A stretch of DNA of 12,646 bases, from NCBI GenBank assembly GCA_002869605.1, contig PKUI01000146.1, positions 1-12,646 of the forward strand, written 5' to 3'. Below the pieces are notes generated by a model. It had not been told where the DNA came from, ran no database searches, and worked only from the letters and a program-made list of their open reading frames with translations. Both the position numbers and the translations under genes were made by a program. Shown piece after piece: positions 5,900-12,646 of this stretch. Numbering within the stretch: position 1 is the first letter of the stretch; each line of letters starts with the position of its first letter. The DNA is from Desulfuromonas sp. (GTDB taxonomy: Bacteria > Desulfobacterota > Desulfuromonadia > Desulfuromonadales > SZUA-401).

Positions 5900-6712
5900 A
5901 TGCTGGTTATATCCTGTATCAAGCAGGTCCCGGATACCACCCAGGTCAAGATCGATCCCGAGACCAACACCCTGATCCGTGACGGGGTGCCGTTCATCGT
6001 CAACCCGTACGATACCCATGCCCTCGAGGAGTCGCTGCGACTCAAGGATGCCTATGGTGTACGGAGTGTCGCCCTCTCCATGGGCCCGCCGAACGCTGAG
6101 GCGACGCTGCGCAAGGCAGCCGCGGTTGGGGTCGACGAGGCCATTCTACTTTCCGACCGTTGCTTCGGTGGCGCCGATACCCTTGCCACCAGCAAGGTGC
6201 TGGCGAGCGCTATCGCCAAGCTCGGCGAGCAGGAGGAGGTCGGCATCGTCTTCTGCGGCAAGCAGACTATCGACGGTGATACCGCCCAGGTCGGCCCCGG
6301 GATCGCTTCGCGTCTCGGTATGCAGCAGCTGACCCTGGTCGATAAGATCGAACATCTCGACCTGGAGAATAAAAAAATCCGCGTGCGACGCAAGCTCGAG
6401 GGGCGGCACGAGATCGTCGAGGCGCCACTGCCGGTGATGATTACCGTGGTGCGCGAGCTTAATACCCCCCGCTACCCGACGGTGCCGATGCGGCTGCAGG
6501 CCCAGAAGCGCTCGATCGAAATGTGGGACAACAGCGTACTCGGCATCGATGTCGAGACGGTCGGTCTCAAGGGCTCACCGACCTGGGTGAGTAAGATTTT
6601 CTCCCCCGAGCGGGATCAGGGCGAGATCATCGGTGACGGCCTGAACGATCCGCATGGCACTGTGCAGCAGCTGGTCGACCGTCTGCTCGAGAAGGATCTG
6701 CTCGCCGTTTAA
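5900..6712 (+). CDS. etfB: Electron transfer flavoprotein beta subunit (FixA/EtfB type)
   Basis: The 270-residue protein is the cytoplasmic ETF beta subunit that dimerises with EtfA. It begins with the family signature 'CIKQVPDTTQVKIDPETNTL' and continues 'GVPFIVNPYDTHALEE'. The nucleotide-binding motif 'GKQTIDGDTAQVGPGIASRL' (residues ~120-139) is of the D-G-D-T-x-Q-V-G-P form. As I recall it, this form goes with FixA-like ETFs that bind a second FAD and are often electron-bifurcating, unlike the AMP-binding mitochondrial type. 'VVRELNTPRYPTVPMR' is also typical. An excellent AGGAGGA site (5884-5890) precedes the ATG. The gene follows the nif-linked acetyltransferase by 68 bases and is followed by etfA. 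Family is certain; whether it bifurcates is an inference. Confidence 0.93.
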   Translation: MLVISCIKQVPDTTQVKIDPETNTLIRDGVPFIVNPYDTHALEESLRLKDAYGVRSVALSMGPPNAEATLRKAAAVGVDEAILLSDRCFGGADTLATSKVLASAIAKLGEQEEVGIVFCGKQTIDGDTAQVGPGIASRLGMQQLTLVDKIEHLDLENKKIRVRRKLEGRHEIVEAPLPVMITVVRELNTPRYPTVPMRLQAQKRSIEMWDNSVLGIDVETVGLKGSPTWVSKIFSPERDQGEIIGDGLNDPHGTVQQLVDRLLEKDLLAV

Positions 6713-6738
6713 GCGATTGTTATGGAAGGAATGTGAGG

Positions 6739-8058
6739 ATGTCTGAGAAAAAAATAAAAAAGCCACGCGGTAAGGCACGGGTTATTGCCGGCAAGTGTAT
6801 CGCCTGCGGCGAGCGCTGTGCCAGTGCCTGCCCGATCGACGGTATCGCCATGAACGAGGCCGGCGAGCCGGAGATCGCCACCGAGAAGTGCATCGGTTGC
6901 GTCAAGTGCGTCAAGGTCTGTGCCGCTAACGCGCTGGAAATGTTCTACACCCCGGAAGAGCTCGAACTGCTCAAGCAGTGGGAGGCGCAGCACGACGCCG
7001 ACGAAGAGGAACTCGATGAGGAAGAACTTGCGCTGCGCGAGCACCTGGCAACCTACAAGGGGGTCTGGGTGGTGATCGAGCAGTACGAAGGCGAAGCGGC
7101 TCGGGTTTCGTGGGAGCTGCTCGGCAGCGGCCGCGAACTCGCCGACCAGCGCGGCGTCGAGCTGACCGCGGTGGTGATCGGTAACCAGGTCGAACACCTG
7201 TGCGCCGAGGCCTTCAGCTACGGTGCCGACAAGGCGCTGCTGCTTGACCATCCGGTCTACCGGCACTACCGCACGCAGTCGTTCAACGACGCTATCGTGC
7301 ACCTGATCAACAAGCACCGTCCGGAGATTATCCTCATGGGCGCCACCGGGCAGGGACGCGACCTCGCCGGGGCGGTTGCCACGGTGGTCGGCACCGGCCT
7401 CACCGCCGACTGTACGGGGCTGGCCATCGATGCCCACGGCAACCTGGCGCAGACCCGCCCGGCCTTCGGCGGTAACATCATGGCGACTATCATGTGTGAC
7501 CGCTTCCGCCCGCAGATGTCGACCGTACGCCCGCACGTGATGAGCCTGCCGGCCGCTACGCCGGGAAGACAAGGGGAGATCATTCGCGAGTCGTTCGCGC
7601 CGCGCGAGGAGGATATCCTGGTCAAGGTCCTCGAGGTACTGCGCGACGGTGACGGCAAGGACGAGGTCGATGTTGCTGCGGCCGAGGTGATCGTCTCCGG
7701 CGGGCGCGGCATGATGAACTCCGAGAACTTCACCATTCTGCAGGAGCTGGCCGATGAGCTCGGCGGGGTGGTCGGGGCGTCGCGCAGTGCCGTCGACGCC
7801 GGCTGGAAGCCGCATAGCCGCCAGGTCGGCCAGACCGGCAAAACGGTGCGCCCGAAGATCTACATCGCCTGCGGCATCAGTGGCGCCATCCAGCACCTGG
7901 TCGGTATGCAGGACTCCGACACCATCATCGCCATCAACCGTGACCCCGAGGCGCCGATTTTCCAGGTCGCCAGCTACGGTATCGTCGGCGACCTGTTCGA
8001 GATCGTGCCGGCGCTGACCGAACGTATCCGCGAGCTCAAGCGCTCCGCGGCAGCGTAA
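6739..8058 (+). CDS. etfA: Electron transfer flavoprotein alpha subunit with N-terminal 2[4Fe-4S] ferredoxin domain
   Basis: This is a 439-residue EtfA/FixB fused to a ferredoxin. The first Cys group (20, 23, 27, 31) has the spacing CX2CX3CX3CP, one residue longer than the usual form. The second (51, 54, 57, 61) is CX2CX2CX3C. A strongly acidic linker ('[16 protein letters not shown]', residues ~85-100) joins it to the ETF alpha fold. The FAD site lies near residues 344-425: '[12 protein letters not shown]', '[14 protein letters not shown]', '[14 protein letters not shown]' and '[21 protein letters not shown]'. The ATG at 6739 is preferred over the in-frame GTG at 6733 because GGAAGGA (6724-6730) is well spaced only from the ATG. 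The fused clusters give an electron path out of the flavins towards a quinone oxidoreductase or nitrogenase donor. The gene sits 26 bases after etfB and 37 before the membrane partner. Confidence 0.93.
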   Translation: MSEKKIKKPRGKARVIAGKCIACGERCASACPIDGIAMNEAGEPEIATEKCIGCVKCVKVCAANALEMFYTPEELELLKQWEAQHDADEEELDEEELALREHLATYKGVWVVIEQYEGEAARVSWELLGSGRELADQRGVELTAVVIGNQVEHLCAEAFSYGADKALLLDHPVYRHYRTQSFNDAIVHLINKHRPEIILMGATGQGRDLAGAVATVVGTGLTADCTGLAIDAHGNLAQTRPAFGGNIMATIMCDRFRPQMSTVRPHVMSLPAATPGRQGEIIRESFAPREEDILVKVLEVLRDGDGKDEVDVAAAEVIVSGGRGMMNSENFTILQELADELGGVVGASRSAVDAGWKPHSRQVGQTGKTVRPKIYIACGISGAIQHLVGMQDSDTIIAINRDPEAPIFQVASYGIVGDLFEIVPALTERIRELKRSAAA

Positions 8059-8095
8059 CTTCGCCCCGGATACCCATGACGTTCAAAGGAAGTAA

Positions 8096-10054
8096 ATGAT
8101 GACTCTACATAGCTTGATTTTCACCCCCCTGCTGGGGTTTTCGCTGATCTTTTTCGCCTGGAGCCTCTACCGGCGCCTGAGCCTGGTGGCCCTCGGCCAG
8201 CCTAATCAGCGGTTCGTCGGTATCGCAGCAGGACTGCGCGAGATGCTGGTTAACGCCTTCGGCCAGAAGCGCGTGCTGCGTAAATGGTTCGGCGTGAACC
8301 ATCTGCTGATCTTCTGGTCGTTCATGGCGCTGCTGCTGGTCAACGGCGAGTTCGTGGTCAGCGGGGTCCTGCCCTCGCTGCGTCTCGGCCTGCTGCCCGA
8401 TGCCCTCTATCTGCCGATCCGCGCGGTCGCCGACGTGATGTCGGGGCTGGCGCTGGTGGCGATCGCTGTGGCGCTGCTGCGACGCACGCTGTTTCCCCCT
8501 TACCCCGGCGCGCGTAACCTCGAATCGTACGCCATCCTGCTGCTGATCGCCATGCACATGCTCGCCTACCTCGGTATCTCCGCCAGCGAAATCGCCCTCG
8601 GTGAGGAACGGGCGGCGCAGGTGATGCCGCTGGCGCAGCTGTTTGCTGCGCAGTTGATCGGTGATCCGGTTGCGGCTCTGGATTTTTACTGGTGGCTGCA
8701 CGCCGTGGCGCTGCTCGCCTTCATCGTGGTGCTGATCCCTTTTACCAAGCACCTGCACGTATTTACCGCCATTGCCAACTGTTTCCTGCGTTGCGAGGGG
8801 CCGGCCCACGTGCCGGCGACGGAAACCTTCGTCGAGGGGGAACAGTTCGGTGCCGGCAGCGTCGAGCGACTCTCGACCAAGGACCTGCTTGACGCCTACG
8901 CCTGTACCGCCTGTGGGCGCTGCCAGAACGTATGCCCGGCAAACCTGACCGGCAAGCCGCTCAATCCGCGCATGATGCTCAAGGAGCTGCAGCGCAACCT
9001 GCTCGCCAACGGTGGTCGCCTCAAGAAGGGGCAGGAAGCTACGCTGCCGCTGATCGGCGAATCCGGCAAGGGGAGCGTCGCCGAGGAGGCGATCTGGGCC
9101 TGTACCTCGTGTGGGGCGTGCATGGAGGCTTGCCCGGTATTCGTCGAGCACCTGCCCAAGCTGGTGGCGATGCGCCGCCACCTGGTGGAGAGCGAGGCGC
9201 GTTTCCCCGAGGAGCTGCTGACCTTCTTCGAGAACGCCGAACAGCGCTCCAACCCCTGGGGGATGGCGCCGGCCGATCGTGGCAAGTGGAGCTCCCTGCT
9301 CGGCGAGCGGGACTTCGAGGCAGGCAAGAGTGAAATCCTGTTCTTCGTCGGCTGCGCCGGCAGCTTCGATACCCGCGCCAAGCAGGTCTCGGTGGCGGTC
9401 GCGACCATTCTCGATAGCGCCGGTATCTCCTGGGGAATGCTCGGCAAGGATGAACTCTGCTGCGGCGACAGCCTGCGGCGCCTCGGCAACGAGTACGTGT
9501 TCGATCAGCTGGCACGGCAGAACGTTGCCCTGTTCAAGGAGCGCGGGGTCAAGAAAATCGTCACCGCCTGTCCCCACTGTTTCAGCACCCTCAAGAACGA
9601 CTACCGCCAGTACGGCCTCGAGATCGAGGTGGTGCACCACACCGAGCTGATCGCCTCGCTGCTCGAGGAGGGCCGGATCAAGCCGCAGAAGAGTGTGGAC
9701 GCCGGCAAGCTGCTGTTCCACGACTCCTGCTACCTCGGGCGTCACAACGACACCTATCAGGCGCCTCGCGCGGCGCTGACGGCGGTTACCGGCCAGGCCC
9801 CGGGCGAGTTCGAGCGCAACCAGGAGAGCGCCTTCTGCTGCGGCGCCGGTGGCGGTCGCATGTGGCTCGAGGAGGTCAGCGGCGAGCGGATCAACCGCAC
9901 CCGCGTGGCCGAGGCGCTGGAACAGTCGCCAGACACCCTGTGCGTCAGCTGCCCGTACTGCATGACCATGGTCAACGACGGACTCAACGACCTCGGTGCC
10001 GAGCAGGTACGCCTGCGCGATGTCGCCGAGGTGGTGGCCGAGTCGCTGGCGTAG
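8096..10054 (+). CDS. Membrane FeS/CCG-domain oxidoreductase, probable ETF:menaquinone oxidoreductase (EMO / HdrD-like)
   Basis: The 652-residue protein has three parts. An N-terminal NarI-like membrane domain has about five helices (~6-25, 69-90, 104-129, 144-163, 199-222); histidines 69, 154, 202, 219 and 221 are candidate heme b ligands. Two [4Fe-4S] motifs follow: Cys 270/273/276/280 ('CTACGRCQNVCP') and 336/339/342/346 ('CTSCGACMEACP'). The third part has two CCG domains of the HdrB/HdrD type, with Cys 420, 455-456, 492, 495 and Cys 545, 581-582, 619, 622, each able to hold a cubane-type cluster. This layout is that described for EMO, which passes electrons between EtfAB and menaquinone, and its place right after etfBA supports this. 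An AAAGGAAG site precedes two adjacent ATGs (8096, 8099), and the second is better spaced. A terminator follows the stop. Glycolate oxidase iron-sulfur subunit is the common automatic label but is less apt. Confidence 0.85.
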   Translation: MMTLHSLIFTPLLGFSLIFFAWSLYRRLSLVALGQPNQRFVGIAAGLREMLVNAFGQKRVLRKWFGVNHLLIFWSFMALLLVNGEFVVSGVLPSLRLGLLPDALYLPIRAVADVMSGLALVAIAVALLRRTLFPPYPGARNLESYAILLLIAMHMLAYLGISASEIALGEERAAQVMPLAQLFAAQLIGDPVAALDFYWWLHAVALLAFIVVLIPFTKHLHVFTAIANCFLRCEGPAHVPATETFVEGEQFGAGSVERLSTKDLLDAYACTACGRCQNVCPANLTGKPLNPRMMLKELQRNLLANGGRLKKGQEATLPLIGESGKGSVAEEAIWACTSCGACMEACPVFVEHLPKLVAMRRHLVESEARFPEELLTFFENAEQRSNPWGMAPADRGKWSSLLGERDFEAGKSEILFFVGCAGSFDTRAKQVSVAVATILDSAGISWGMLGKDELCCGDSLRRLGNEYVFDQLARQNVALFKERGVKKIVTACPHCFSTLKNDYRQYGLEIEVVHHTELIASLLEEGRIKPQKSVDAGKLLFHDSCYLGRHNDTYQAPRAALTAVTGQAPGEFERNQESAFCCGAGGGRMWLEEVSGERINRTRVAEALEQSPDTLCVSCPYCMTMVNDGLNDLGAEQVRLRDVAEVVAESLA

Positions 10055-10061
10055 GCCGATG

Positions 10062-10095
10062 AAAAGCGCGGCGCAAGAAACGGCGTCGCGCTTTT
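10062..10095 (+). terminator. Intrinsic terminator ending the nifV-etf operon
   Basis: AAAAGCGCGGCGC (10062-10074) pairs with GCGTCGCGCTTTT (10083-10095) in a 13-base-pair stem with one G-T wobble and an 8-base loop. The 3' arm ends in four Ts, and an A-run starts the 5' arm. It lies 8 bases after the EMO-like stop codon and separates the nitrogen-fixation operon from rnhA. Confidence 0.88.
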
Positions 10096-10105
10096 ATCTT
10101 CGTTT

Positions 10106-10114
10106 TGTTATAGT
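10106..10114 (+). promoter_or_regulatory. Possible extended -10 promoter for rnhA
   Basis: TTGTTATAGT contains the -10-like hexamer TATAGT (10109-10114), preceded by TG at the extended -10 position. No convincing -35 box is present; the region upstream is the terminator hairpin. Transcription would start near 10121, about 50 bases before the rnhA ATG. Confidence 0.35.
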
Positions 10115-10172
10115 AGCCCGGTTGATTTGACCCGTGGGACGCCGGTCCGCATGCGGGGCGCAGGGAGGCTAC

Positions 10173-10625
10173 ATGACAAGCAGCGATGTCGAGGTTGAAA
10201 TTTTTTCCGATGGTGCCTGTTCGGGTAACCCGGGTCCCGGGGGGTGGGGAACTCTGCTCCGCTTCGGTGGGCATGAAAAGGAACTCTCCGGGTTCGCCGC
10301 CGAGACCACCAACAACCGCATGGAGCTGACCGCTGCCATCGAAGGACTCGCGGCGCTCAGTCGTCCCTGCACGGTGGCGTTGACCACCGATTCGGAGTAC
10401 GTCAAGAAGGGGATCACCGAGTGGATCGACGGCTGGGTGAAGCGGGGCTGGAAGAACAGCCAGAAGAAGGAGGTCGCTAACCGCGATCTCTGGGAGCAGC
10501 TGCTGGCCCTGACCCGCACGCACCAGGTTGAGTGGCACTGGGTGCGCGGCCATGCCGGGCACGAGGAGAACGAGCGCTGCGATTCCCTGGCACGGGCTGC
10601 CATCGAGCGGGCGCGTAGCGCCTGA
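10173..10625 (+). CDS. rnhA: Ribonuclease HI
   Basis: The 150-residue RNase HI hydrolyses the RNA strand of RNA:DNA hybrids, such as replication primers and R-loops, in the cytoplasm. All catalytic residues are in place: Asp13 in '[16 protein letters not shown]', Glu51 in '[13 protein letters not shown]', Asp73 in '[11 protein letters not shown]', and His127 and Asp137 in '[16 protein letters not shown]'. The basic handle region '[20 protein letters not shown]' is also present, as in the E. coli enzyme (155 residues). The ATG at 10173 has GGGAGG just upstream and puts the first strand in the usual place; a longer in-frame start at 10134 would add 13 residues not seen in the family. It stands alone between the nif-linked operon and the complex I genes and is probably transcribed separately. 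Confidence 0.97.
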   Translation: MTSSDVEVEIFSDGACSGNPGPGGWGTLLRFGGHEKELSGFAAETTNNRMELTAAIEGLAALSRPCTVALTTDSEYVKKGITEWIDGWVKRGWKNSQKKEVANRDLWEQLLALTRTHQVEWHWVRGHAGHEENERCDSLARAAIERARSA

Positions 10626-10644
10626 CTTCCGCTGTTTCGACCTA

Positions 10645-10672
10645 TGGACTGTGCCTCGAACTGTGGTATTCT
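10645..10672 (+). promoter_or_regulatory. Candidate sigma-70 promoter of the nuo operon
   Basis: TGGACT (10645-10650) and TATTCT (10667-10672) are separated by 16 bases, and TG precedes the -10 at the extended position. The predicted start near 10679 gives a leader of about 56 bases. That leader contains a small stem, GAGCGAC (10687-10693) with GTCGTTC (10700-10706), which has one G-T wobble and no T-run. Each box is only a partial consensus match. Confidence 0.45.
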
Positions 10673-10734
10673 ATGCCCTTTGAGTTGAGCGACGCCTCTG
10701 TCGTTCACGGGCTTTCGAAGTAAGGCTGTTTTGT

Positions 10735-11181
10735 ATGTCTCAGGTTGCAACGTCCACATCGCTGCTGCTGCCTGGAGGGGCTCCCCCGGATTCCTGGTCC
10801 CTGCTCTCGCTGGGTCTGTACACCGCGGTGGCCGTGTTCCTGATCGGACTGCTGCTGGTGCTGGCGCGGGTTCTTGGCAACCGCACCCGCTCGACCATGA
10901 AGGACGAACCGTACGAGTGCGGGGTGCTGCCGACCGGCACCGCCCGCCTGCGCGACCCGGTCCCCTTCTACCTGGTGGCGATCTTCTTTATCGTCTTCGA
11001 CGTCGAGGCGGTGTTCATCGTCTCCTGGGCGGTCGCCTACGACCTGCTCGGCTGGACCGGTTTCCTGCAGATGTCCTTCTTCATCGTTATCCTGTTTCTG
11101 GCGCTGGTCTACCTGTGGCGCATGGGCGGCATCGACTGGGGCCCGTCACGCCTGAAGATTCGCAGGGGGGACGATGCCTGA
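10735..11181 (+). CDS. nuoA: NADH-quinone oxidoreductase subunit A
   Basis: The 148-residue NuoA is a small membrane subunit of complex I, near the quinone cavity. Three membrane segments are seen: one near residues 22-45, one around '[27 protein letters not shown]', and a last one before '[11 protein letters not shown]'. The conserved loop '[17 protein letters not shown]' holds the Cys that marks the loop joining helices 1 and 2. Conserved acidic residues in 'FDVEAVF' are present. The ATG at 10735 has a GTAAGG site 9 bases upstream. It opens the nuo operon; its stop overlaps the start of the fused nuoBCD by 8 bases (ATGCCTGA). Confidence 0.96.
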   Translation: MSQVATSTSLLLPGGAPPDSWSLLSLGLYTAVAVFLIGLLLVLARVLGNRTRSTMKDEPYECGVLPTGTARLRDPVPFYLVAIFFIVFDVEAVFIVSWAVAYDLLGWTGFLQMSFFIVILFLALVYLWRMGGIDWGPSRLKIRRGDDA

Positions 11182-12646
11182 CAAACTCCCTGACAACATC
11201 ATTCTCACCACCCTCGACGACGCCATCAACTGGGGACGCAAGAACTCGCTGTGGCCGATGTTCTTCGGCCTCTCCTGCTGCTTCGTCGAGCTGATGACCA
11301 GCATGACGCCGCGCTTCGACCTGGCCCGTTTCGGTGCCGAGGTCATGCGTGGCACCCCGCGCGAAGCCGACCTGATGATCATCGCCGGTACCCCGTTCAA
11401 GAAGATGGCGCATTCGATCCTGCGCGTCTACGAGCAGATGGCCAACCCCAAGTGGGTGATCTCCATGGGGAGCTGTTCCAACTCTGGCGGCATGTACGAT
11501 GTCTACAGCGTAGTGCAGGGGGTCAACCAGCTGCTCCCGGTTGATGTCTACGTGCCCGGTTGCCCGCCCCGTCCCGAGGCGTTTCTGCAGGCACTGCAGA
11601 TCCTGCAGGACAAGATCACCGCCGAGGAGCAGCCGGCGCGCCGGGTGCTCGGCTTAGGTGGTGGCAGCGAGGGGAGCGAGGGTCCGGTGCTGGTCGACGG
11701 GCTGAGCAAGAGTCGTGACCCGCGTGGTCCCGGCTACGGCAATGCCGCACTGCGTGGCAGCTCGCAGACCCAGCCCGATTTCTTCGGTCAGCGCTCGAAA
11801 CAGATCTGGACCCCGCCGCAGCCGCGGGTCGAGTTTCCGCAGGGGAGCGACCAGCTGCAAAAGGATGTCCTGGCCCGCTTCGGTGACAGCGTCGCCATCG
11901 ACGAGTCCGCTGCCGACATGCCGGGTCTGACAGTCAGCGACCCGCAGCGCACTCCCGAACTGCTGAGGTTCCTCAAGCAGGAATCAACCCAGCGGTTCAG
12001 GCGTCTCGAAGACCTGACCGCCGTCGACGAGTCCGAGCGGAGCCGCTACCCCGGCCACGATACCACCCTGGTTTACCACCTGCTCAACTTCGAACAGCCC
12101 GGCTACCTGCGGGTCAAGGTGCCGCTGCCCGGTGATTCCCAGACAGCGCCGAGCATCACCGACATCTGGCCGAATGCTGACTGGTATGAGCGCGAGGTCT
12201 ACGACATGTTCGGGGTCCGCTTCCAGGGGCATCCCGACCTGCGACGTATCCTGATGCCGCCGACCTGGGAAGGCTATCCGCTGCGCAAGGATCACCCGGC
12301 GCGCGCGACTCAGATGGAACCGTTCACAGCCGAGACGGCCGCCAGCTACCTGCCGGAGGATGCCGGGCAGCTGTTCAAGGGACAGCCGGTTGCGGACGAG
12401 GAAGAGACCATGCTACTCAACATGGGGCCGCAGCATCCCGGCACCCACGGCGTGCTGCGGCTGATCCTCAAGCTGCACGGCGAGGAAGTGGTCGATGTCG
12501 ACCCCGATATCGGTTACCACCACCGCGCCGCCGAGAAGGTCGGTGAACGCCAGCACTGGAACCAGTTCATCCCCTATACCGATCGCATCGACTACATCTC
12601 CGGGGTGCAGAACAACCTCGCCTACCTGCACAGCGTCGAGACCCTC
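11174..12646 (+). CDS. nuoBCD: NADH-quinone oxidoreductase fused subunits B/C/D (3' end outside window)
   Basis: One frame of at least 491 codons, open to the right edge, holds three complex I subunits in series. NuoB (~1-155) has all four ligands of cluster N2: Cys35-Cys36 ('GLSCCFVEL'), Cys101 ('[13 protein letters not shown]') and Cys130 ('VPGCPPRPE'). A Gly/Ser/Pro-rich linker of about 70 residues (~155-225, including '[10 protein letters not shown]') follows. NuoC (~226-390) has '[20 protein letters not shown]' and '[20 protein letters not shown]'. NuoD starts near residue 413 with '[17 protein letters not shown]' and continues through '[13 protein letters not shown]' to the edge. These form the connecting Q-module arm between the NADH module and the membrane. 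NuoCD fusions are common. The B/C/D fusion is rarer and to my knowledge occurs in some Desulfuromonadales. No stop or frameshift separates the parts, so the fusion is real in this read. Confidence 0.95.
   Translation, partial: MPDKLPDNIILTTLDDAINWGRKNSLWPMFFGLSCCFVELMTSMTPRFDLARFGAEVMRGTPREADLMIIAGTPFKKMAHSILRVYEQMANPKWVISMGSCSNSGGMYDVYSVVQGVNQLLPVDVYVPGCPPRPEAFLQALQILQDKITAEEQPARRVLGLGGGSEGSEGPVLVDGLSKSRDPRGPGYGNAALRGSSQTQPDFFGQRSKQIWTPPQPRVEFPQGSDQLQKDVLARFGDSVAIDESAADMPGLTVSDPQRTPELLRFLKQESTQRFRRLEDLTAVDESERSRYPGHDTTLVYHLLNFEQPGYLRVKVPLPGDSQTAPSITDIWPNADWYEREVYDMFGVRFQGHPDLRRILMPPTWEGYPLRKDHPARATQMEPFTAETAASYLPEDAGQLFKGQPVADEEETMLLNMGPQHPGTHGVLRLILKLHGEEVVDVDPDIGYHHRAAEKVGERQHWNQFIPYTDRIDYISGVQNNLAYLHSVETL

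Noticed and set aside
6709..7896. Open frame of 395 codons on the minus strand
   Set aside because: It is antisense to etfA, with no ribosome binding site or recognisable motif.
8105..9745. Open frame of 546 codons on the minus strand
   Set aside because: It lies wholly opposite the EMO-like gene, whose Cys motifs and membrane segments are unmistakable. Such long antisense frames come from GC-rich codon bias, and its translation is low-complexity and matches no family I know.
10134..10172. Longer RNase HI start at 10134
   Set aside because: It adds 13 residues not found in the family, while ATG 10173 has a GGGAGG site just upstream.
10687..10706. Hexaloop stem in the nuoA leader as a second ANTAR element
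   Set aside because: The loop GCCTCT has neither A at position 1 nor G at position 4, there is no partner hairpin and no terminator follows.

Overview
The window is a GC-rich (about 60%) bacterial segment of tightly packed genes. It most resembles an anaerobic, nitrogen-fixing member of the Desulfuromonadales (Geobacter / Desulfuromonas / Pelobacter relatives). That placement is an inference from four things: a nif cluster next to a ferredoxin-type ETF and its membrane quinone oxidoreductase, sigma-54 promoters, an antitermination-type nif leader, and a fused NuoB/C/D subunit. No 16S or other taxonomic marker is present.

Left part (1-3440, minus strand): three FeMo-cofactor genes read leftwards in the order nifE, nifN, then a reading frame that runs off the left edge. 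nifE and nifN overlap by 13 bases. The third frame starts 2 bases after nifN and looks like a fusion of a NifU-type N-terminal scaffold domain to NifQ. Its first cluster-ligand cysteine is missing.

Divergent control region (3441-3868): two back-to-back -24/-12 (sigma-54) promoters. The leftward one (TGGCAAGACTCTTGCT on the minus strand) serves nifEN. The rightward one (AGGCACACCCCTTGCT) serves nifV. The nifV transcript has a leader of about 140 bases that holds two hexaloop hairpins and then an intrinsic terminator. This layout matches ANTAR-protein antitermination. The nifEN leader is short and has no terminator.

Central operon (3869-10054, plus strand): nifV (homocitrate synthase), a GNAT-type acetyltransferase, etfB, etfA with an N-terminal 2[4Fe-4S] ferredoxin domain, and a 652-residue membrane FeS/CCG protein of the ETF:menaquinone oxidoreductase (EMO)/HdrD-like type. 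A strong intrinsic terminator follows at 10062-10095. The operon couples organic-ligand synthesis for FeMo-co with an electron-transfer module. That module may take the place of FixABCX in supplying reductant for nitrogenase.

Right part (10173-12646, plus strand): housekeeping genes. These are rnhA (RNase HI), nuoA, and a triple fusion nuoB-nuoC-nuoD that runs off the right edge, with nuoA and nuoBCD overlapping by 8 bases. This is the start of a complex I operon. No tRNA, rRNA, CRISPR, insertion sequence or phage gene was seen.
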